Below are positions 58,419 through 64,000 of a stretch of DNA of 64,000 nt, piece by piece. The notes under the pieces are model-generated. The model was not told the DNA's origin, searched no databases, and saw only the letters and a program-made list of their open reading frames with translations. The translations under genes were made by a program, and so were the position numbers. Source of the DNA: Bacillota bacterium (GTDB taxonomy: Bacteria > Bacillota > Clostridia > Acetivibrionales > DTU013); the NCBI GenBank assembly GCA_023411645.1, contig JAEYON010000145.1, positions 1 to 64,000 on the forward strand, written 5' to 3'. Position 1 is the first letter of the stretch, and every line of letters begins with the position of its first letter.

Positions 58419-60029
58419 ATGGGAACCAATATTACGCTGGAAGCAATCCCGGCAGATGGCTTCAAAAAATGGACCGGACAAGCTGTTTCAGGGAACACAG
58501 AAACAAATCCGTTAACTCTTAAGTTGGACAGCAAAAACATGCAGATTGTTGCCCATTTTAATCCAGCTCCCACAATGTACACATTGACAACCGGCGTAGA
58601 GGGTGATGGTACCATATCACCAGATACTCAGGAATATGAGGATGGTACCGTAGTACCTATAACCGCGACCCCCGCTTCCGGCTGGCACTTCAAAGGCTGG
58701 AAGGAAGGGAAGGGGTATTCCTCCCCTGTTGACGGCTCCATAGAGATGAACCGCGACAAAACCGTAATTGCGATATTCGAGAAAGATACTGAGCCTGAGC
58801 CTGAGGTAATAAAATACACCCTGACCACCGGCGTAGAAGGCGAAGGTACTATTTCCCCATCAACCCAGGAATATGAAGAGGGTACAGAAGTTGACATCAC
58901 TGCAACCGCTGCGGACGGCTGGCATTTCAAAGGCTGGAAGGAAGAAGAGGGTTATTCCTCCCCTGTTGACGGCTCCATAACGATGGACGGCCACAAACAC
59001 GTAGTTGCAATATTCGAGCAAGATGTTGTTCCTGAACCTGAGGTGATTAAATACACCCTGAACACCGGCGTAGAAGGTGAGGGCACCATATCACCGGATA
59101 CTCAGGAATATGAGGAAGGTACGGTAGTTGCTATAACCGCGACCCCCGCTTCCGGCTGGCATTTCAAAGGCTGGAAGGACACAGATGGATATTTCTCCCC
59201 TGTTGACGGCTCCATAACAATGGACGGCGACAAAAACGTTGTTGCGATATTCGAGAAAGATGCTGAGCCTGAACCTGAGAAAATTATGTATACCCTGACC
59301 ATCGGCGTAGAAGGTGAGGGCGCCATATCACCGGATACTCAACAATATGAGGAAGGTACGGTAGTTACTATAACCGCAACCCCAGCAGCCGGCTGGCATT
59401 TCAAAGGTTGGAAGGAAGAAGAGGGTTATTCCTCCCCTGTTGATGGCTCCATAACAATGGACGGCGACAAAAACATAGTTGCGATATTCGAGAAAGATGC
59501 TGAGCCTGAACCTGAGAAAACTATATATACCCTGACAACCGGAGTGGAAGGCAACGGTACCATATCACCGGGAACTCAGGAATATGAGGATGGTACGGTA
59601 GTTGCTATAACCGCAACCCCCGCTTCCGGCTGGCGTTTCATAGGCTGGAAGGAGGGAGAGGGGTATTTCTCTCCTGTTGACGGCTCAATAACTATGGACG
59701 GCAATAAAACCGTAGTTGCGAGATTCGCACGTAATTCGGCTCCATCGTCCAATAATTCTCCTTCTTCACCTGAGCCTTCTGATACTCCGGAGGAGGAGCA
59801 GATTGTTGATATACCAACTGAAGCAATTCCTGAAGGCAGTATCGATATTGACTCAGACAATACTGCGCAAGATGAAGATACTATAACGTTAGATAGCGAG
59901 GCAATACCGGAAGGAGATGCATTGCCGGAAAGCTTGCCCCAGACAGGCGGAATTCCTGCCGGAAGCCTCTATGGTCTTGGCGGTATACTTGCAGCAGCAG
60001 GTATATATCTGAGAAAGAAATATAAATAG
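58419..60029 (+). CDS. LPXTG-anchored surface protein with five repeats (frameshifted 5' end)
   Basis: 536 residues from the first in-frame ATG; the frame is open from 58362. Five repeats of exactly 79 residues (237 bp), with Tyr at 58578, 58815, 59052, 59289 and 59526, carry the pattern YTLTTGVEGxGTISPxTQEY, ITATPASGWHFKGWKE and SPVDGSITM, separated by EPEPE linkers. They resemble divergent InlB B-repeats. The C-terminus has an acidic stalk, LPQTGG near 510, a hydrophobic segment and KKYK tail: a sortase substrate. Controlled by the c-di-GMP riboswitch. Confidence 0.85.
   Translation: MGTNITLEAIPADGFKKWTGQAVSGNTETNPLTLKLDSKNMQIVAHFNPAPTMYTLTTGVEGDGTISPDTQEYEDGTVVPITATPASGWHFKGWKEGKGYSSPVDGSIEMNRDKTVIAIFEKDTEPEPEVIKYTLTTGVEGEGTISPSTQEYEEGTEVDITATAADGWHFKGWKEEEGYSSPVDGSITMDGHKHVVAIFEQDVVPEPEVIKYTLNTGVEGEGTISPDTQEYEEGTVVAITATPASGWHFKGWKDTDGYFSPVDGSITMDGDKNVVAIFEKDAEPEPEKIMYTLTIGVEGEGAISPDTQQYEEGTVVTITATPAAGWHFKGWKEEEGYSSPVDGSITMDGDKNIVAIFEKDAEPEPEKTIYTLTTGVEGNGTISPGTQEYEDGTVVAITATPASGWRFIGWKEGEGYFSPVDGSITMDGNKTVVARFARNSAPSSNNSPSSPEPSDTPEEEQIVDIPTEAIPEGSIDIDSDNTAQDEDTITLDSEAIPEGDALPESLPQTGGIPAGSLYGLGGILAAAGIYLRKKYK
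58578..59740 (+). repeat. Five tandem 237-bp coding repeats
   Basis: Period 237 bp, without indels, starting at 58578, 58815, 59052, 59289 and 59526. DNA similarity between copies is high (long identical blocks such as GGCTGGCATTTCAAAGG), which allows recombination and copy number change. Confidence 0.85.
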
Positions 60030-60114
60030 AATTATTGAGGTTAGCAACCGTCCAACAGCATGATTCAGCTTTACATGACCACGGATAGTATTATTACTTA
60101 ACTGGATGCAACAC

Positions 60115-60146
60115 AGGAAATGGAGGCCTTCAGGCCTCCATTTCCT
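60115..60146. terminator. 14-bp hairpin overlapping the end of the PC4-like gene
   Basis: AGGAAATGGAGGCC and GGCCTCCATTTCCT pair perfectly around TTCA. No T-run follows in either sense, so its terminator role is uncertain. It overlaps the last codons and stop of the minus-strand gene and lies about 85 bases after the adhesin. Confidence 0.55.
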
Positions 60147-60366
60147 CAATTTCGATTGATGCGAGCAGCTTTTTTAGCTCCTCCACTTCGCCGGCGTTCA
60201 AGGTAATACCTTTGCCCATTTTTTCATGTGTCTCGTCCCAATCCCTGATATCCAGCTTGGGCTTGCGGTCATTCCAGCTAACAAAATTGACCTCCTTCTT
60301 CCACCCCTTGGTTCCCTCGCCGATCACACCGAGATGTTTTTTGATTTCATACTTTAATTCAGCCAT
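60130..60366 (-). CDS. YdbC-like PC4-domain protein
   Basis: 78 residues. The PC4/p15-like single-strand nucleic acid-binding fold is visible in LGVIGEGTKGWKKEVNFVSW, NDRKPKLDIRDWDETHEKMG and KGITLNAGEVEELKKLL, the typical YdbC pattern. It probably binds single-stranded DNA. It is followed by the hairpin that overlaps its stop. Not linked in function to the adjacent pilus genes as far as I see. Confidence 0.85.
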   Translation of the reverse strand: MAELKYEIKKHLGVIGEGTKGWKKEVNFVSWNDRKPKLDIRDWDETHEKMGKGITLNAGEVEELKKLLASIEIEEMEA

Positions 60367-60473
60367 TTTTAACCCTCCATTTGATTTAGTTTTACAGTAA
60401 TCTGCACATTATGTCAATGACCTGTTAATCCGGCCTTAACTGCCTTTCATACCTCTTTCGGCCTTTCTCACAT

Positions 60474-61154
60474 TTAATTATCCGGGATACAGGAAAGCTC
60501 CAGCTTCCCATTGTTTTTGGCATATGCAATGAATACCGCCTGTTCCTGCGTCACCTCAAAGGACACATACTTTGGTATACTTTCCGTTTCCGGAATGTCC
60601 ACTCTTTTTGCATCCTCATCCAGTACGCCGGCAATTCGGATACCTTTTATAACTTTTACCCCGTTTGGCGCCGAAGAAGCATCCTCCACCTCATTAACCT
60701 CAAGAGGTTGATCCTGTCCGCCTCCATTATTCGGCACATATATGATATCTACATACTGGTTCTCTGTCAGTTGCCATGCATTTGCCTGATCTACCCTAAG
60801 CTCTGCGGATATCAGCCTTTTATTTATATCCTGCGCACGGATGATATCATCTTCATCAGGCAGCAGCTTACTCTTGAGCATCATTTCTCCTGCTTCGATG
60901 ACCATTCCCGCACGCATGGCAACCGCTTCATCAATACTGTTCAGCGCATCCGGATGTACCGCATCACTGCTTATTTCTCTGACCTCCAGCATATTCCCGG
61001 TGATTACAGTATTTTTTTCGATACGCACTACGGCGCACACCACCTTTTGCTTTACATCCTCTCTGGAGGCATATGAAACGATAGTCATCTCCGCAGCTAC
61101 CAGTACAATTAAAATGATAAGAGCAAGAATAATCCAACCAAACCTTTTCATCAT
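60474..61154 (-). CDS. SAF-domain pilus assembly protein (CpaB/RcpC-like)
   Basis: 226 residues: one N-terminal membrane helix (WIILALIILIVLVAAEMTIV, 6-25), then a SAF domain (VVRIEKNTVITGNMLEVREI, MVIEAGEMMLKSKLL). The C-terminal part is like the RcpC/CpaB fold (VKVIKGIRIAGVLDED, FEVTQEQAVFIAYAKNNGKL). CpaB-like proteins anchor Tad pili in the envelope. Last gene of the minus-strand Tad-like cluster. Confidence 0.82.
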   Translation of the reverse strand: MMKRFGWIILALIILIVLVAAEMTIVSYASREDVKQKVVCAVVRIEKNTVITGNMLEVREISSDAVHPDALNSIDEAVAMRAGMVIEAGEMMLKSKLLPDEDDIIRAQDINKRLISAELRVDQANAWQLTENQYVDIIYVPNNGGGQDQPLEVNEVEDASSAPNGVKVIKGIRIAGVLDEDAKRVDIPETESIPKYVSFEVTQEQAVFIAYAKNNGKLELSCIPDN

Positions 61155-61211
61155 TCACATCAACTTCCTGTTCTGTTATAGTTCCAGATATACTCTGTTT
61201 CCTGTTCTATC

Positions 61212-61739
61212 CTACTTATTAACCGGGATCTCAGAGTCTACATGCACCACGATATCTATATGATCCCTGCCTAGAAGCCTAAGTATCACAGTCCTGTATA
61301 GTGACGGTCTGACCGGTATACTGATACTGCTGTGCACAGAAGGCCGTAAAATGGATGTTCCGTTTGGGCAGGACTCCGGGAACCCACTTCGATATATCTC
61401 CAGCGAAACCACTTCAACGCGCCCTTCGGCTACAGAATCCGGAAGGGGATCCAGATCTTCATCCAAATTCAGGTTGTATCTCAATACCTTCTCATAAATA
61501 TCCATTGCCTTCGGACGGGAAACATCCACCCCTGTCATGCCCAGCTTCACGGTATCCAGTGCATTATAAGCAGATATATTGGTCATATCGACTGAGTCCT
61601 TTATGATCCGAACCTTCTCCGACAATACATACTTTTCCATGACGGCAGAGAACACAGGCAATATCACAAAGATCAACAATGCTGCAGCAATGATCACTTC
61701 TGCTACCGCAGTTCCATCATGTCTCTTGAAGAACCGCAT
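61212..61739 (-). CDS. TadE-like pseudopilin
   Basis: 175 residues. A short basic leader then a TadE-type hydrophobic helix (GTAVAEVIIAAALLIFVILP; Glu at position 14) suggests a pseudopilin cleaved by prepilin peptidase. The globular part is beta-rich. The start at 61739 overlaps the stop of the preceding gene by one base. Confidence 0.75.
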   Translation of the reverse strand: MRFFKRHDGTAVAEVIIAAALLIFVILPVFSAVMEKYVLSEKVRIIKDSVDMTNISAYNALDTVKLGMTGVDVSRPKAMDIYEKVLRYNLNLDEDLDPLPDSVAEGRVEVVSLEIYRSGFPESCPNGTSILRPSVHSSISIPVRPSLYRTVILRLLGRDHIDIVVHVDSEIPVNK

Positions 61740-62116
61740 CAGTTCACCACCTTGCGTGACATAGTAGACTTGTCGTATACCATACGCACCGCAACATTTT
61801 CTCTCCTGAACAGTGATATTATTTTACTGTAGGTGTAATCCCCTTCCACACGCAGCGTCAGCATACCGCCCTGTCTGGCACCTGAGGTTGCTGTGATCAC
61901 GATATCCGTCAGCCCCTTTTCCTCCAGCCCCGCTCGGAGCGTCTCCCTGTCCCCGGTACTCAACCCCCCGTCGTTCTCCATTTTCAGCAGAGCGCTCCTG
62001 CAGAGCATATCCAGTTCCGCCTTTACGGAAAGCGGAAGGAAGTATTCTATGAAATTTACCAGCAGGAAAACCATGATGATCAGCAGGATTCCTGTAACGA
62101 TTGCTTTAACCGGCAT
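61739..62116 (-). CDS. DUF4320-like pilus-associated protein
   Basis: 125 residues from the ATG at 62116 (GGAGGAGGTGCTAT upstream). One N-terminal membrane helix (AIVTGILLIIMVFLLVNFIE), then ELDMLCRSALLKMENDGGLS and a beta-rich C-terminus (GGMLTLRVEGDYTYSKIIS). The layout fits DUF4320 proteins of clostridial Tad loci. Family assignment tentative. Confidence 0.7.
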   Translation of the reverse strand: MPVKAIVTGILLIIMVFLLVNFIEYFLPLSVKAELDMLCRSALLKMENDGGLSTGDRETLRAGLEEKGLTDIVITATSGARQGGMLTLRVEGDYTYSKIISLFRRENVAVRMVYDKSTMSRKVVN

Positions 62117-62247
62117 ATAGCACCTCCTCCTGAAAATAGATGTTGTCGAAAATTTCCTCATTGGGAAGATTATAATTCCCGAATTTCACACTTAGAACAA
62201 CACGCTTGGTACTAACACCATCATCTGGGGCACGTGCAAAAGTGAAA

Positions 62248-62472
62248 TTATGTTACAGAGAATAAACCGTCTGCGATATCTTTCCACCAACCTTCAAGCC
62301 CATCCATCATACTATCTGCAAGCCCTTTAAATCCCGGTATGATGATTAATCCCGCAATGATCAACGCCGCCGCAATACCAAGCAGCTCATTCATGCCAAA
62401 CCCCCTATTGTCAACCCAAAGCCGCCCCTTCAAAAAAAGCCCCTTTACCTTCGCCATCAACTTGATTTTCAT
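62248..62472 (-). CDS. Flp/Tad-type pilin
   Basis: 74 residues, the size of a Flp pilin. The leader KGRLWVDNRGFGMNELLGIA with a Gly-Met-Asn-Glu around the cleavage region, then AAALIIAGLIIIPGFKGLAD (hydrophobic), is a class III prepilin pattern with Glu near position +5. Likely processed by a TadV-type peptidase and polymerised. A short gene between the F-type protein and the DUF4320 gene. Confidence 0.75.
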   Translation of the reverse strand: MKIKLMAKVKGLFLKGRLWVDNRGFGMNELLGIAAALIIAGLIIIPGFKGLADSMMDGLEGWWKDIADGLFSVT

Positions 62473-62497
62473 ACGTTTCCCCCATTCATTTCATTTA

Positions 62498-63397
62498 TTA
62501 ATTTATGAATATGTTACCGATAGCTTCGCTAACTTCACTTAGCATCGGTACGATAATCATCACGGCCACAATGGCTACGTACACAGTAGCAGCGGCCACA
62601 CTCCTGTTTCTGCAGCTGTCCGTCTCCGCCTGAACGTAGTTGAAGTATTTCTTGAACATTATATCTTCCTGCTTAGCCAGTAATTCCTTGTTATCACCTG
62701 TCTCAATTCCCTGCTTGATCGCAATGCACAAAGTCTGCGCCTCATGGGTGTCAAAATTGGATCTGAATTCCTCCAACGCGGCATCAATATCAAGCGTCAA
62801 TTCATATCTGGCTGCCAATCTTACCAGAATGCCCCGCAGCTCCTTATCTTCCGTGACCTCATAGACACACCTGACAGCATCCGTTGGCTTAACGCCCGAT
62901 GATATTTGGTTATGCAGGTACTTATAAATTTTATATATGTATTTCTGAAAACGCAGGTTTACCTTTCTCGTGCCAGCCTTCACAACCATTTCCATAACCA
63001 CATTGATCAGTACTGCTGCAGCCATCGGTCTGACAATGTCGGGATAATTCAGGCAGAGAGCTGCAATAAATACAATTGGTGATAAGACAAATCTAACACT
63101 CAGATACACAAATGCTGCATGTTCGCCTATATAACCTGCCTTTTGCATCTTTACCTTTGCTTTTTGGTAAATCCTCTCACCTCTAAGCCGCTTTTCACAG
63201 GCTGTCAATCCCTGACCAATCAATACAGAGCACCTTTTGTGCAATGAGCTTCCATCGCTTCTGGTTCCAAGTGCGGCCTTTACCTGCCTCGAGGTTGCCA
63301 GACACATTTTACGGGAAAGCATGACGCTAAGAAAAATGTCGGCAAGTCCAAGTACGAAAAATAATATTGCTTTTTCACGCAACAGTTCTATCATCAC
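62498..63397 (-). CDS. TadC-like type II secretion F-family membrane protein
   Basis: 299 residues with hydrophobic helices near 10-30, 95-145 and 275-295 and a T2SSF domain (about 145-275, LHNQISSGVKPTDAVRCVYE, ALEEFRSNFDTHEAQTLCIA). In Tad systems TadB and TadC form the inner-membrane platform. Partner of the truncated gene at the right edge. Confidence 0.82.
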   Translation of the reverse strand: MMIELLREKAILFFVLGLADIFLSVMLSRKMCLATSRQVKAALGTRSDGSSLHKRCSVLIGQGLTACEKRLRGERIYQKAKVKMQKAGYIGEHAAFVYLSVRFVLSPIVFIAALCLNYPDIVRPMAAAVLINVVMEMVVKAGTRKVNLRFQKYIYKIYKYLHNQISSGVKPTDAVRCVYEVTEDKELRGILVRLAARYELTLDIDAALEEFRSNFDTHEAQTLCIAIKQGIETGDNKELLAKQEDIMFKKYFNYVQAETDSCRNRSVAAATVYVAIVAVMIIVPMLSEVSEAIGNIFIN

Positions 63398-63469
63398 GTA
63401 TGACTACACAGCCTTCCTAAATTTTAAGTTTAATTCTTCACAGTCCGAACTTCTGAACTCCCCACAGAC

Positions 63470-64000
63470 CTAACTTCTAAACTTCATAATGCCTGCCGTC
63501 AGATAAAATCCGAATGCATACAATCCGCTGAACACCATAAGCAGCAGCTTGCCGTTTGTCGTATGCAGGTAATAGGAGTTGATCTGCGGAGTAAAATTAA
63601 TAAAAAAATAAGCTATGGCCAATACCCCGAACATGATGAGGTATATCAGCATTCTGTCCTTATACGTAGAGATCTTGCGCCGGTTGTATTCTTCGTCAAT
63701 TTTATAGAACTGGCTTTCCAGATTTGACAGAAGCTTTACAATATCTCCTCTGTTTTTCATACTAAGCTTAATATTGATTATGAAATCCCTGAACTGCGCA
63801 TTATCAACCTTCATCTGCAGGATATCCAAAGCCTGTGCAGGATCCATGCCCCTGCTCACCTGTATGACCATGTCGCGGATAAATGACCTGAGAGGCTCCC
63901 CAATGCTTGCTCCCAGGGATTTTTCAAATGCATACATGATATCCTCCTTTACAGAACACCATCGGCTGAGGACGGACATGTACTCCGACAGATTTCTTCG
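63470..64000 (-). CDS. TadB-like T2SSF protein (5' end outside window)
   Basis: The frame is open to the right edge (177 codons, stop at 63470). T2SSF domain sequence LGASIGEPLRSFIRDMVIQV, SRGMDPAQALDILQMKV, and two C-terminal helices (MLIYLIMFGVLAIAYFFINF and LLLMVFSGLYAFGFYLTAGI). The ATG at 63979 is probably internal because the upstream codons (RNLSEY) continue in frame. Forms the Tad platform with the TadC-like gene. Confidence 0.82.
   Translation of the reverse strand, partial: RRNLSEYMSVLSRWCSVKEDIMYAFEKSLGASIGEPLRSFIRDMVIQVSRGMDPAQALDILQMKVDNAQFRDFIINIKLSMKNRGDIVKLLSNLESQFYKIDEEYNRRKISTYKDRMLIYLIMFGVLAIAYFFINFTPQINSYYLHTTNGKLLLMVFSGLYAFGFYLTAGIMKFRS

Overview
The window looks like a chromosomal segment of a spore-forming member of the class Clostridia. 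It carries spmA/spmB, an AbrB regulator with a Spo0A-type box, a Firmicutes-style 3D/G5-domain protein and clostridial Tad-type pilus genes. Base composition is moderate, ribosome binding sites are strong (GGAGG), and most genes lie on the minus strand.

Layout. (1) 1-732: 5' part of a minus-strand gene with an Ala/Glu/Asn repeat tail. 1197-2987: GTP-type PEP carboxykinase (plus strand) with a bidirectional terminator. (2) 3059-10295 and 28390-35823: the Bacillus/Clostridium yaa-yab housekeeping block. Read in its transcription direction it runs Orn/Lys/Arg decarboxylase, tmk, c-di-AMP receptor (yaaQ/darA), yaaR, holB, ricT (yaaT), a small 2[4Fe-4S] ferredoxin, a yabB-like methyltransferase, rsmI, abrB (opposite strand), then metG, tatD, a coiled-coil membrane protein, a Met-rich protein, yabE-like and ksgA. 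(3) 10296-28009: about 18 kb separating abrB from metG. It holds an Ugp-like ABC uptake system with a glycerophosphodiesterase, HAD phosphatase, dehydrogenases, VOC protein, mutarotase and RpiR regulator on the minus strand. An isomerase, Gfo/Idh dehydrogenase and hydrolase lie on the plus strand, followed by a DUF2600 protein and spmAB. Several pieces are decayed: a kelch gene, an FGGY kinase, a zinc alcohol dehydrogenase and an ABC ATPase. Two kelch-derived direct repeats, about 76 bp each, bracket the catabolic part.

(4) 35798-41560: coaX, a disordered R/G/N/Q-rich protein, an amidohydrolase, birA, an unknown protein, an iron alcohol dehydrogenase and a zinc-ribbon protein. (5) 41627-46409: iadA-cphB-cphA, a complete cyanophycin synthesis and breakdown operon. 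A LexA-like regulator without catalytic residues is encoded divergently from it (46679-47314), next to A/T-rich palindromes. (6) 47453-53369: oligopeptide transporter oppBCDF-A, with three perfectly spaced 50-bp palindromic repeats between oppB and oppC. (7) 53761-57829: leuCDB preceded by an AraC-type regulator. (8) 57902-60029: a cyclic-di-GMP-I riboswitch followed by a secreted LPXTG-type protein with five 237-bp repeats, split by a frameshift. (9) 60130-64000: a PC4-like protein and a Tad/Flp-type pilus cluster that runs off the right edge.

The genes suggest a spore-former that stores nitrogen as cyanophycin, takes up peptides and probably glycerophosphodiesters or a related carbohydrate, makes leucine, and controls a surface protein with c-di-GMP. 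I saw no tRNA, rRNA, CRISPR array, transposase or phage gene.
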